A stretch of DNA of 64,000 nt from assembly GCF_900113955.1 (NCBI RefSeq), contig NZ_FORH01000003.1:62001-126000 (forward strand). The letters run 5' to 3'. The translations under genes were made by a program, and so were the position numbers. Under the pieces are notes generated by a model. The model did no database searches and was not told the DNA's origin. It was given only the letters and a program-made list of their open reading frames with translations. Shown here one piece after another: positions 1 through 7,996 of this stretch (its first letter is position 1; each line of letters begins with the position of its first letter). The stretch comes from Celeribacter neptunius (GTDB lineage: Bacteria; Pseudomonadota; Alphaproteobacteria; Rhodobacterales; Rhodobacteraceae).

Positions 1-510
1 GAGGGGCTGATCCTCGAATTCCAGGCTTGGGAAAACATGGTGTTCGGCTATCATCATGCCCCGGAATATCAAAAGAACGCGCTTTTGATGGACAATGCGG
101 GCATCAAGGCGATGACCCAGGCGAGCATGGACAAATTCGATGTCCGCCCGCCCAATCCGAAGCTCGAAGCGAAGAGCTTTTCCGGCGGCAACCAGCAGAA
201 AATCGTGCTGGCGCGTGAGATCGAACGCAACCCGGACCTGCTGCTCGTGGGTCAGCCGACCCGCGGCGTCGACATCGGGGCGATCGAGTTCATCCACCAA
301 CAGATCGTCGCGCTCAGAGACGAGGGCAAGGCGATCCTCCTGGTCTCCGTGGAACTCGACGAGATCCTGTCGCTCTCCGACCGCATCGTCGTGATGTTCG
401 ACGGCCAGATCATGGGCGAACGCCTGCCCGCCGAGACCAACGAGGGCGAACTGGGCCTGATGATGGCCGGGATTACCGATACGAATACCAATGGGGAGAA
501 GGCACAGTGA
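1..510 (+). CDS. Nucleoside/BMP-type ABC transporter ATP-binding protein (3' part)
   Basis: The reading frame is open from the first base, so the gene starts before the window; 169 residues of the C-terminal half are visible. The segment is the second ATPase domain of a two-domain importer ATPase of the RbsA/YufO type. It shows the ABC signature SGGNQQK and a D-loop region PTRGVD. The Walker B position reads LLLVGQPT instead of LLLLDEPT, so the usual Asp-Glu pair is absent in this domain, as I recall for BMP-family partners. It overlaps the next permease by 4 bases (ATGA). With two permeases following, it would energise uptake of nucleosides or purines; the substrate is inferred from the family, not seen. 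Confidence 0.85.
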   Translation, partial: EGLILEFQAWENMVFGYHHAPEYQKNALLMDNAGIKAMTQASMDKFDVRPPNPKLEAKSFSGGNQQKIVLAREIERNPDLLLVGQPTRGVDIGAIEFIHQQIVALRDEGKAILLVSVELDEILSLSDRIVVMFDGQIMGERLPAETNEGELGLMMAGITDTNTNGEKAQ

Positions 511-1604
511 ACAAGATGCCGAAATGGGCGGATGCCGTCCTCATTCCGCTGATCTCCATCCTGCTGGCGTTTTTCTTTTCCGGCCTGGTGATCTGGGCCA
601 TCGGCAAGGACCCGGTGGTGGCGATCAAGACCATGGTGCAGGGCGCGTTCGGCTCGACCTCCGGGATCAGCTACACGCTCTATTACGCCACCAATTTCAT
701 CTTCACCGGGCTTGCCGTGGCCGTGGCCTATCACGCGCGGCTGTTCAACATCGGCGGCGAAGGTCAGGCGATGCTGGGGGGCTTGGGCGTGACGCTGGTC
801 TGTCTCGCGATCCCGTGGCCGCATTGGACGCTGGCGCTGCCGGCGGCGATGATCGGTGGCGCGCTGTTTGGCGCCGGCTGGGCCTTTATCCCGGCTTGGC
901 TTCAGGCCAAGCGCGGCAGCCATATCGTGATCACCACGATCATGTTCAACTATATCGGCGCGGCGCTGCTGGGCTACCTGCTGACCAAGGTCCTGAAGGT
1001 CAAAGGCTCCATGCTCACGGAAAGCGCACGCTTTCCCGAAGGCGCGCACCTGCCGAATTTCTCGGAGATCTTCGCCCCGATCGGCATCAATTTTTCGCCC
1101 AACGCACCGGCGAACATGGCGTTTTTCGTGGCGCTGCTTTGCACTTTCGCATTCTGGATTCTGATCTGGAAAACCCGGCTCGGCTATGAGATCCGCGCCT
1201 ATGGCCAGTCGGAAACCGCGGCGAAATACGCCGGCATCGCGCCCGCGCGTATCGTCATCATCGCCATGCTGATCTCCGGCGCGCTGGCTGGTCTTATGGC
1301 GATCAACAACGTCATGGGCGAGGCCGAACGTCTGATCGACAACGCTGTCGAAGGCGCCGGTTTCATCGGTATCGCCGTGGCGCTGATGGGGCGCAATCAC
1401 CCGATCGGCATCCTTCTGGCCTCGATCCTTTTCGGGTTCCTGTACCAGGGCGGCGCCGAGCTGTCATTCTGGGAATCGATCCCGCGCGAGCTTGTGGTGG
1501 TGATTCAGGCGCTGGTGATCATGTTCACGGGCGCGCTCGACAACATGGTGCGCATGCCCCTCGAAAAACTCTTCGTCGCGCTCAACCGCAAAAAGGAGGC
1601 CTGA
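507..1604 (+). CDS. ABC transporter permease (BMP/nucleoside type), first of two
   Basis: A 365-residue inner-membrane protein of the branched-chain/sugar permease superfamily (BPD_transp_2). Several hydrophobic segments are visible, the first near residues 10-35 (LIPLISILLAFFFSGLVIW), and the family core FNIGGEGQAMLGG lies near residues 80-92. A conserved GAGFIGIAVALMGRNHP stretch near residue 285 is typical of the YufP-like subunit. The start overlaps the ATPase stop (ATGA), indicating translational coupling. It pairs with the permease that follows after 3 bases. Its role is the membrane channel for a nucleoside or purine importer; the actual substrate cannot be read from the sequence. Confidence 0.87.
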   Translation: MNKMPKWADAVLIPLISILLAFFFSGLVIWAIGKDPVVAIKTMVQGAFGSTSGISYTLYYATNFIFTGLAVAVAYHARLFNIGGEGQAMLGGLGVTLVCLAIPWPHWTLALPAAMIGGALFGAGWAFIPAWLQAKRGSHIVITTIMFNYIGAALLGYLLTKVLKVKGSMLTESARFPEGAHLPNFSEIFAPIGINFSPNAPANMAFFVALLCTFAFWILIWKTRLGYEIRAYGQSETAAKYAGIAPARIVIIAMLISGALAGLMAINNVMGEAERLIDNAVEGAGFIGIAVALMGRNHPIGILLASILFGFLYQGGAELSFWESIPRELVVVIQALVIMFTGALDNMVRMPLEKLFVALNRKKEA

Positions 1605-1607
1605 TCG

Positions 1608-2570
1608 ATGGACTATCTCACGATCATCCAGATTCTCGACAGTTCCGTGCGTCTGGCCACGCCTCTGCTTTTGACCTGTCTCGCCGGTCTGTTTTCCGAA
1701 CGTGCCGGTGTTGTCGACATCGGCCTCGAGGGCAAGCTGCTCGCCGCCGCCTTCCTCTCGGGTGCCGTGGCCGCGGTCACCGGGTCGATCTGGGTCGGGC
1801 TTCTGGCCGGGGTCGCGGGCTCTCTGGCCTTTTCGATGCTGCACGGCCTGGCCTCGATCACCTTCAAGGGCGATCAGCTGATCTCCGGCGTGGCGCTGAA
1901 CTTTCTGGCCGCCGGTCTCACCGTCGTGATCGGCCAGAGCTGGTTCAAGCTGGGCGGTCGCACGCCGTCGCTGTCCGGCGATGGCCGGTTCGAGCCCTGG
2001 AACCTGCCCTTCTCGGATGCGCTGGCAAAAATCCCGGTGATCGGCCCGGCCTATGACGAACTGATCTCCGGCCACACCGCGCTGACCTATGTGGCGCTGG
2101 CCGCCGTGCCGCTCTCCTGGTGGGTGCTCTATCGCTCCCGCTTTGGTCTGCGCCTGCGCGCCGTGGGGGAAAACCCCGGTGCGGTGGATACCGCCGGCAT
2201 CTCCGTGGTGCGGCTGCGCTACATGGCGCTGGTGATCGCCGGTGTGCTCTGTGGCCTGGCCGGCACCTATCTGGCCTCGCTGGCCGCGGGGTTCGTCAAG
2301 GACATGTCGGCCGGCCGTGGCTATATCGCATTGGCCGCGCTGATCTTTGCCAAATGGCGGCCGTGGTACGCGCTCTCGGCGACCCTGCTCTTTGGTCTGC
2401 TGGAAGCCATCGGCAATCGTTACCAGTCGATTGCTCTGGGCGATTTCACCATTCCGGTGCAATTCATGCAGGCCCTACCCTATATCCTGACGGTGATCAT
2501 CCTCGCCGGCTTCGTCGGCAAGGCGATCCCGCCGCGCGCCGGCGGTCAGCCCTATGTCAAGGAACGCTGA
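1608..2570 (+). CDS. ABC transporter permease (BMP/nucleoside type), second
   Basis: A 320-residue polytopic permease of the YufQ type. The motif VVDIGLEGKLLAAAFLS (near residues 35-51) matches the conserved loop of this subfamily, and RGYIALAALIFAKWRPW (near residues 237-253) is its second hallmark. It starts 3 bases after the previous permease stop and shares its operon. A strong intrinsic terminator follows 20 bases after the stop, so this is the last gene of the importer operon. The function inferred is one half of the heterodimeric channel of a nucleoside-type importer whose binding protein must lie upstream of the window. Confidence 0.87.
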   Translation: MDYLTIIQILDSSVRLATPLLLTCLAGLFSERAGVVDIGLEGKLLAAAFLSGAVAAVTGSIWVGLLAGVAGSLAFSMLHGLASITFKGDQLISGVALNFLAAGLTVVIGQSWFKLGGRTPSLSGDGRFEPWNLPFSDALAKIPVIGPAYDELISGHTALTYVALAAVPLSWWVLYRSRFGLRLRAVGENPGAVDTAGISVVRLRYMALVIAGVLCGLAGTYLASLAAGFVKDMSAGRGYIALAALIFAKWRPWYALSATLLFGLLEAIGNRYQSIALGDFTIPVQFMQALPYILTVIILAGFVGKAIPPRAGGQPYVKER

Positions 2571-2591
2571 AACCAGATTTCAGATGTTGTG

Positions 2592-2618
2592 AAAGCGGGC
2601 CTTCGGGCCCGCTTTTTC
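2592..2618 (+). terminator. Intrinsic terminator of the ABC importer operon
   Basis: AAAGCGGGCC, loop TTCG, GGCCCGCTTT, followed by a T-rich run. It lies 21 bases after the last permease stop and before the TauE-type gene. Confidence 0.85.
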
Positions 2619-2697
2619 TTTCTGCAACGCGGCTCAGTGTTTGACGGCACAGGAAAATCAATGCATTCCTGAGAAAAGACGCCGCGAGAGCCAGCAC

Positions 2698-3606
2698 ATG
2701 CAGATTTTCCTTCCCATCGCAGAGGTTTCGGTGAATGCCTTCACCCTTCTGGGGCTGGGCGGCATCGTCGGGGTGCTCTCCGGCATGTTCGGCGTCGGCG
2801 GCGGTTTCCTGATCACGCCTCTGCTGTTCTTCGTCGGCATCCCGCCGGCGGTCGCCGTGGCCACCTCCGCCAATCAGATCGTCGCCTCCTCGGTCTCCGG
2901 TGTGCTGGCGCATTTCAAACGCAAGACGGTCGATCTGAAAATGGGCCTCGTGCTTTTGGCCGGCGGTCTCGTCGGTTCCGCCATCGGCATCCAGATTTTC
3001 AACATTCTCAAGGCCATGGGTCAGGTCGATCTGCTGGTCACCCTGTGCTACGTGGTGTTTCTCGGCATCATCGGTTTTCTCATGCTGATCGAATCCTTGC
3101 GCGCGATCAAACGTGCCAAGGGGCGCCCGGGCGGTCGGCCTGAGCGCAAGAAACATCTCTGGGTCCACACCCTGCCCTTCAAGATGAAATTCCGTGCCTC
3201 CGGGCTCTATATCTCCGCCATCCCGCCGATCGGGGTCGGCGTCATGGTCGGCATGCTCGGTGCGGTGATGGGCGTTGGCGGGGGGTTCATCATGGTGCCG
3301 GCGATGATCTATATCCTCGGCATGCCCACCAAGGTGGTGATCGGCACCTCGCTGTTCCAGATCATTTTCACCGCCGGCTTCACCACCCTGCTGCACGCTT
3401 ACACCAACCACACGGTGGATGTGCTCCTGGCGTTTCTGTTGCTCGTGGGCGGCGTGATCGGGGCACAGATCGGCACTCAGATCGGGCTCAAGCTCAAGGC
3501 CGAACAACTGCGCATCCTTCTCGCGCTTCTGGTGCTGGCGGTCTGTCTCAAGCTCGGGATCGACCTGTTGATCCCGCCCAAAGACCTCTATTCGCTGGGG
3601 GCCTGA
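2698..3606 (+). CDS. TauE/SafE-family anion exporter
   Basis: A membrane protein of about 302 residues with two homologous halves, each carrying the TauE/SafE glycine signature: GVLSGMFGVGGGF near residues 23-35 and GAVMGVGGGFIMVP near residues 188-201. The family exports sulfite, sulfoacetate or related organic acids. I chose ATG 2698 because the encoded N-terminus MQIFLPIAEVSVNAF looks like homologues I know; an in-frame TTG at 2641 would add 19 unlikely residues. The start has no strong Shine-Dalgarno sequence. The stop overlaps the ATG of the next gene by one base (TGATG), so the two are probably a functional pair. The substrate is not determined. Confidence 0.85.
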   Translation: MQIFLPIAEVSVNAFTLLGLGGIVGVLSGMFGVGGGFLITPLLFFVGIPPAVAVATSANQIVASSVSGVLAHFKRKTVDLKMGLVLLAGGLVGSAIGIQIFNILKAMGQVDLLVTLCYVVFLGIIGFLMLIESLRAIKRAKGRPGGRPERKKHLWVHTLPFKMKFRASGLYISAIPPIGVGVMVGMLGAVMGVGGGFIMVPAMIYILGMPTKVVIGTSLFQIIFTAGFTTLLHAYTNHTVDVLLAFLLLVGGVIGAQIGTQIGLKLKAEQLRILLALLVLAVCLKLGIDLLIPPKDLYSLGA

Positions 3607-4349
3607 TGTCTCGTTTGCTTGCCCTCATCGCCCTGTTGCTCCTGCCACTGTCGGCCCAGGCCGAACAGGTGGTCGCCGCGCTGTCGCAGACCCGGGTCTC
3701 GGTCAACGCGAATTTCGACGGTTCGGAAATCCTCGTCTTTGGCGCGATCAAACGGGACAAGCCGGCGCCCGAGGGCGAACCGCTGGACGTGATCATCACC
3801 GTCGCCGGCCCCGAACGGGTCGAAACCATCCGGCGCAAGGACCGGCGTTTCGGCATCTGGATCAATGTCGAGGCCGAGGTGATCGGCCATACCCCGACCT
3901 TCTACACGGTCGCCACGACCCGCCCGCTCGACGACGTCCTGCCGCGTCTCACCGATGCGCTGTGGAAGATCACCGCCGACAACCGAATCCTGCCGGGCCT
4001 GCGCGGCACGCCCGCCCGGGATGCGCTGATCCGCATCCGCCACAAGGACGATCTCTATCGCACCCGCGAGGGCGAGGTTTCACTGGTACAGGACACGTTG
4101 TTCGACACCGCCATCGCGCTTCCGGCCAATATCGTCGAAGGCGCCTATACCACGCGGATCTTCCTTTTGCGCGGCGGCGAGGTGATCGACAGCTACGGCA
4201 CATCGATCAATGTGCAAAAGGTCGGGATCGAACGCTGGCTCTACATGCTGGCCTATGACAACGCGCTGATCTATGGCCTTCTGGCGCTGGCGGTGGCCGG
4301 GCTGTCCGGTTGGGGCGCCTCCGCCCTGTTCCGGCTGATCCGACGCTGA
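3606..4349 (+). CDS. TIGR02186-type membrane-anchored periplasmic protein
   Basis: A 247-residue protein with an N-terminal signal peptide (LLALIALLLLPLSAQA, cleavage near residue 19), a mostly polar periplasmic body and one C-terminal membrane helix (YGLLALAVAGLSGWGASALF) followed by basic residues. It matches what I know as the TIGR02186 family, which commonly follows TauE-type exporters in Rhodobacteraceae. Its ATG overlaps the exporter stop by one base, so co-translation is likely. The function is unknown; a periplasmic accessory of the exporter is the simplest inference. The next gene is convergent with only an 18-base gap. Confidence 0.75.
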   Translation: MSRLLALIALLLLPLSAQAEQVVAALSQTRVSVNANFDGSEILVFGAIKRDKPAPEGEPLDVIITVAGPERVETIRRKDRRFGIWINVEAEVIGHTPTFYTVATTRPLDDVLPRLTDALWKITADNRILPGLRGTPARDALIRIRHKDDLYRTREGEVSLVQDTLFDTAIALPANIVEGAYTTRIFLLRGGEVIDSYGTSINVQKVGIERWLYMLAYDNALIYGLLALAVAGLSGWGASALFRLIRR

Positions 4350-4367
4350 GCCCTCTGGCGACTCTGC

Positions 4368-5933
4368 CTAGAAAAAACCGCCCTGAGCCTGATCCGTCTC
4401 GGCCTCGAGCGTCAAGGGCGCCGCGGTCTTGGCGGTCAGATCGGCGACCGTCAGCGGCCCCGAAGGCTTCGCCAGACGCGCCTTTGTCACCCACAAGAGC
4501 CGGGTTTGCGCCCGGGTGATCGCCACATAGGCCAGACGTTTCCACAGCGGAATGCCCGCCTCCATCCGCCCGACCCGCGCCGCGGCGTAGAGATCCGGGG
4601 CAAAGACCTGAACATCATCCCATTGCGAACCCTGCGCCTTGTGAATGGTCACCGCAGCCCCGTGCAGAAAGGCCGCGCCCATGCGGGCAGCATAGGGGAT
4701 GAACGGCTCTTCCTCGTCCGGCATTTCGATCTTCACGATCGAGGCCGCCGAGATATTCGGGTCTTCCGCCCCCATGACATGGAGCCGCGAGAACCCCGGC
4801 TTGCGCCCCGGGCCGAGATAGACCACCTGCGCGCCCTTGATCAGGCCCCGCGCCTCAAGATCCAGCCGCTTCTTGCGATGTTTCATCGGCAGCTCGATGC
4901 CGTCGCAGATCAGCGGTTCGCCGGGCAAAAGCGCATCCGCCGGCGCGTCGAAGACATTGCGAAACGCCTGAATGAGCCGGATCCGCGTGGCATTGCGCCA
5001 GACGAGAACGGGCGAGCGCGCCATCAGATCGCTTTCGACCCGCTGGGCATAGACCACGCGCTCGTCCTTGCGCGCCGCCTCCTCGATCATCCGTTCGAAT
5101 TGCTCGAAGCCCAATTGCGGGTCCGCCAGCGCATGGGCGAGATCGAGGATCGGGCTGTCCGCCTCCTGCCGGTGAATCCGGTGCAGGATATGTTGTTTTT
5201 CCTCCGGCAGGGCCTCGAACACCATGGAACCGGATTGGTTCACTGGCGCCAGCTGCGCCGGGTCGCCGAACAGCACGAGGGTCGGAAAGATCTCCTGCAA
5301 GTCCTCGAACTGGCGGGTGTCGAGCATCGAGCTTTCATCGATGAACCCGATGTCGAGCGGGTCCTCGCGCCGTTTCCAGCCGGTGATGAAATCCGAACCT
5401 CTGAGCCCCGCCGCCGCCAGCGCCCCGGGGATGGATTTGTTGTTCTGGTAGAACCCATAGGCGCGATCGAGCGCCTCATCCGTCAGCCCTTCGATCTCCA
5501 GACCTTCGATATCGGGCCGGTCGCCATTGCCGGCCAGCCAGTCGGCGATTTTCTCGTAATTCGGTTCATAGACCGGGGTGTAGAGGATACGGTGAATCGT
5601 GGTCGCCGGCACGCCGCGGTTGCGCAGCACCGAAGCCGCCTTGTTGGTCGGAGCCAAAATGGCCAGCGTGCGGCGATCCTTGCGTTTCTTGCCTTCGTAA
5701 TCGCCCGAGACGATCTCGACCCCGATCTCCTCGAGCGCCTTGTAAAGCTGGGCCAGAAGCAGCGTCTTGCCGGAACCGGCCTTGCCGATCACCGCACAGA
5801 GCTGGGTCTTGTCGCTGCCCAGAGGGGTCAAAATACCATCGTCGAGATCGATCCCCACGCGCAGCAGCATGGCGCCGATGGCATCATAGGCCTCGGCCTG
5901 ATCTTCGGAAAATCTGAGCACGGTCTCTGTCAT
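4368..5933 (-). CDS. RecD-like ATP-dependent DNA helicase (superfamily 1)
   Basis: A 521-residue SF1B helicase. Walker A GKAGSGKT is at residues 50-57, the Walker B/motif II box DESS at about 199-202, motif III GDPAQLAPV near 223-231, and the C-terminal UvrD_C_2 region shows TIHKAQGSQWD and VAITRAQTR. It lacks the N-terminal domains of the RecBCD RecD subunit and resembles the shorter Dda/RecD2-like helicases conserved in Rhodobacterales. Its likely role is DNA repair or replication restart in the cytoplasm. It is transcribed toward the TIGR02186 gene and lies downstream of luxI, 53 bases away; I see no evidence that it belongs to the quorum-sensing unit. Confidence 0.85.
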   Translation of the reverse strand: MTETVLRFSEDQAEAYDAIGAMLLRVGIDLDDGILTPLGSDKTQLCAVIGKAGSGKTLLLAQLYKALEEIGVEIVSGDYEGKKRKDRRTLAILAPTNKAASVLRNRGVPATTIHRILYTPVYEPNYEKIADWLAGNGDRPDIEGLEIEGLTDEALDRAYGFYQNNKSIPGALAAAGLRGSDFITGWKRREDPLDIGFIDESSMLDTRQFEDLQEIFPTLVLFGDPAQLAPVNQSGSMVFEALPEEKQHILHRIHRQEADSPILDLAHALADPQLGFEQFERMIEEAARKDERVVYAQRVESDLMARSPVLVWRNATRIRLIQAFRNVFDAPADALLPGEPLICDGIELPMKHRKKRLDLEARGLIKGAQVVYLGPGRKPGFSRLHVMGAEDPNISAASIVKIEMPDEEEPFIPYAARMGAAFLHGAAVTIHKAQGSQWDDVQVFAPDLYAAARVGRMEAGIPLWKRLAYVAITRAQTRLLWVTKARLAKPSGPLTVADLTAKTAAPLTLEAETDQAQGGFF

Positions 5934-5986
5934 GCGGCGACCCTACAGGGCCGCCACAGGCTTCGCCAGTGCTGACGCGCATCCGA

Positions 5987-6625
5987 TCAGGCGATCGCAC
6001 GCAGATCGGGAATCGGACGATGTTCGAAGGCCTCGTGGAACCAGCGCTTCGAGGTCTCGCGGTCGATCCCGGCACGGTCGAGCGTCGGTTCGAAAACATC
6101 CTCGTGCATGTCCCAGAGCCCGACCCCGATCGCCTCGCGCCCCTCGCCGGTCCGGCCCAGTACATCGGGAACCAGCCCCATGAGACTGTAGATCCGCTCC
6201 ATGCGCGGATCGAACACACCGACGAAATGCTCGAGGTGGAACTCTTCCATGATCTCACCCGCGCCAAGGGTCAAAGCTGCGGTCACTTGACGATCCGCCC
6301 CCGGGGCAAGGCAAAAACGTGTGCATTCCCAGATGAACGGGCTTTCGATCCGAACCCCGTCGGTGAGATGCAGGAAGTGGTCGTTCACCATGGTGTCGCC
6401 AGTGGTGGGCAGGAACCGCATCGAGCCGCCATGGGTGCCATCGGGCTTTTCCCAGATCACATAGAGCGGGTTCATGTCATCATATTCGTCGCGCTCCTCG
6501 CCGGCCTCGTTCACATGCACGTCCCATCCGAGACGGCGTTTGAACTGGTCGGCGCGGTCCTGGAACATGGTGTCGCGCAAGAGGGGGTACTGATAAAGGT
6601 CGTTTGCGTAAATATAGCGTAGCAT
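5987..6625 (-). CDS. Acyl-homoserine-lactone synthase (LuxI family)
   Basis: A 212-residue autoinducer synthase that joins S-adenosylmethionine and an acyl-ACP/CoA to make an AHL signal. The family residues are visible: an FKRRLGWDV block near residues 28-36, an EYDDMNPLYVI block, GSMRFLP with the conserved Arg, and WECTRFC with the conserved Glu and Arg near residues 100-106. ATG 6625 has an AGGAG about 10 bases upstream. The gene lies 183 bases downstream of luxR on the same strand. The acyl chain length cannot be predicted here. Confidence 0.92.
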   Translation of the reverse strand: MLRYIYANDLYQYPLLRDTMFQDRADQFKRRLGWDVHVNEAGEERDEYDDMNPLYVIWEKPDGTHGGSMRFLPTTGDTMVNDHFLHLTDGVRIESPFIWECTRFCLAPGADRQVTAALTLGAGEIMEEFHLEHFVGVFDPRMERIYSLMGLVPDVLGRTGEGREAIGVGLWDMHEDVFEPTLDRAGIDRETSKRWFHEAFEHRPIPDLRAIA

Positions 6626-6640
6626 TGGGGAGTGCTCCTA

Positions 6641-6658
6641 TCTCTGTCAGATGAGAGA
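6641..6658. promoter_or_regulatory. Short hairpin in the luxI 5' leader
   Basis: TCTCT and AGAGA arms with an 8-base loop, immediately upstream of the luxI ribosome binding site. The stem is short and may be chance. Confidence 0.25.
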
Positions 6659-6733
6659 GACGCTATCCACCAATTATTAACCATATCCTAGCAACCCCCC
6701 GTTGATTGAATTCAGGGCCACTTTGCCAGAAGT

Positions 6734-6746
6734 TGACGCTACGTCA
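6734..6746. promoter_or_regulatory. Palindrome upstream of luxI (candidate operator)
   Basis: TGACG-CTA-CGTCA is a perfect 5+3+5 inverted repeat, 109 bases upstream of the luxI start and downstream of the luxR stop. It is shorter than a classical 18-20 bp lux box, so its assignment to LuxR is only a guess. Confidence 0.35.
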
Positions 6747-6808
6747 TTTGACTAAAAATTAATCATAGTTAACATACGACAGGAAAAAACGCCGGCTTCC
6801 GGGAAATT

Positions 6809-7522
6809 TCAGACGATAATCAAGCCCATGGAAAGCGCCCGGGCCACCGCGTGAGTCGTGTTCATCGCGCCAAGCTTGTGGCGCGCCGATTCGACATAGA
6901 CCCGCAGCGTGTGCTCGGAAATGCCCATTTCCGACGCCGCCTGCCCCCGGCTCAACCCTTTGGCAATATGCGTAATCGCGGCGGCTTCCCGCGGCGACAA
7001 GGACGGACAGGCTTGGCCCTCTTCATGGGAATCGAAAGCCAGAGCTTTCTTGTTGAACTCATGCGCGATCACCATCAGATCCCGCTCGTAGCGCGCGATC
7101 ACACGCTCCCAGGCCGCATCCGAAACATCGCCATTGAGGGTAAACAGCGCGAACTGGCCATTGGGTCCGCGAATGGGGATGGTCCAGCCCTGATTGCCAA
7201 CCCCATAGTCGAGCGCATCGCGGAAAAACGCTTTCGCGGCTTTCGACGACCAGTCGAGTTGCTTCCAGTTGACGGGGGTAAATCTTTGGAAACAGCCAAA
7301 GATGACCGGATCCATGCGTAGGTAATCTTTTTCGAGGTAGCGATCGACCCATTCCGAAGAATAGGTGCCTGCGCCAAATCTCTCTCCCACGCTGTTTACC
7401 CAATGATAAACAACATGAGTAACCTTCAGGAGATCGCGCAGCCTGACGGTCGCGTCCTGAAATTCAGCGAAATCATCAACTTGCTGGATGTCCTCCAGAA
7501 AGTTTTGCAACTCCGTCGTCAT
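6809..7522 (-). CDS. LuxR-family quorum-sensing transcriptional regulator
   Basis: A 237-residue regulator with an N-terminal autoinducer-binding domain and a C-terminal LuxR helix-turn-helix. The N-terminal part has the aromatic and acidic ligand-pocket residues of the family (HVVYHWVNS, WVDRYLEKDYLRMDP). The C-terminal HTH reads LSPREAAAITHIAKGLS followed by EMGISEHTLRVYVESARHKL. I chose ATG 7522 because GGGGGTAC lies directly upstream as a ribosome binding site and the protein then begins MTTELQNF; a longer frame to 7594 has no such support. It is followed by luxI in the same direction. The start lies inside an upstream 69-codon ORF, suggesting translational coupling. Confidence 0.9.
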   Translation of the reverse strand: MTTELQNFLEDIQQVDDFAEFQDATVRLRDLLKVTHVVYHWVNSVGERFGAGTYSSEWVDRYLEKDYLRMDPVIFGCFQRFTPVNWKQLDWSSKAAKAFFRDALDYGVGNQGWTIPIRGPNGQFALFTLNGDVSDAAWERVIARYERDLMVIAHEFNKKALAFDSHEEGQACPSLSPREAAAITHIAKGLSRGQAASEMGISEHTLRVYVESARHKLGAMNTTHAVARALSMGLIIV

Positions 7523-7685
7523 GTACCCCCACCCGGTTCGAAAGCGCCTCCGAATCCTTTTTCGACAGCTCTGCTGCGACCACAAGACAGGCATCCGAAA
7601 GTTGTTCGGCGCTGGCTTTCAACCCGTTTTGTTCCGCGAATGTCCGCAGATCCGTGAGTACATCAAGAATCCAATCGTTGCGCAT
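7476..7685 (-). CDS. Small conserved-looking protein upstream of and overlapping luxR
   Basis: A 69-codon ORF (begins MRNDWILDVLTDL) with a clear Shine-Dalgarno AGAGGG 6-7 bases before ATG 7685. It overlaps the first 47 bases of luxR in another frame. The protein is acidic, predicted helical and soluble, with no signal peptide. I recall similar small proteins beginning MRNDWI next to luxR genes in roseobacters, but cannot confirm this here. The arrangement implies luxR translation may depend on reading through this ORF. The function is unknown; a modulator of the adjacent LuxR is only a hypothesis. Confidence 0.6.
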   Translation of the reverse strand: MRNDWILDVLTDLRTFAEQNGLKASAEQLSDACLVVAAELSKKDSEALSNRVGVHDDGVAKLSGGHPAS

Positions 7686-7929
7686 GTAAACCCTCTTTTC
7701 CCTGCTCTGGTAGATACATTTTCAAAATTAGACATAAGTTTCGCATTTTGAAATTCGCGTTTTTACCCTCCCCAAAAATAGCGAGGTGTGGAACTGTAAC
7801 CCCCTGAAATAAAATATCTCGTTAACTTTCACGCACTTGCCACCGGCCTTCCGGGGGCCTGCCGGCGCGGATCGCGTTATGCTAAAGGTTAACGCCATTC
7901 CCGATCATGGCACAAAGGCAACGGTCACG

Positions 7930-7963
7930 AAAAAAGCCCCGCCCGGGACAAACCGGGCGGGGC
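7930..7963 (-). terminator. Intrinsic terminator of ccrA
   Basis: Perfect 11-bp stem GCCCCGCCCGG / CCGGGCGGGGC with a 6-base loop, followed on the minus strand by six T. It lies 33 bases after the ccrA stop. The rest of the gap to 7686 shows no gene. Confidence 0.9.
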
Positions 7964-7996
7964 GATCAGAAATCCCCTCGTCGAGAGCAAGATGCC

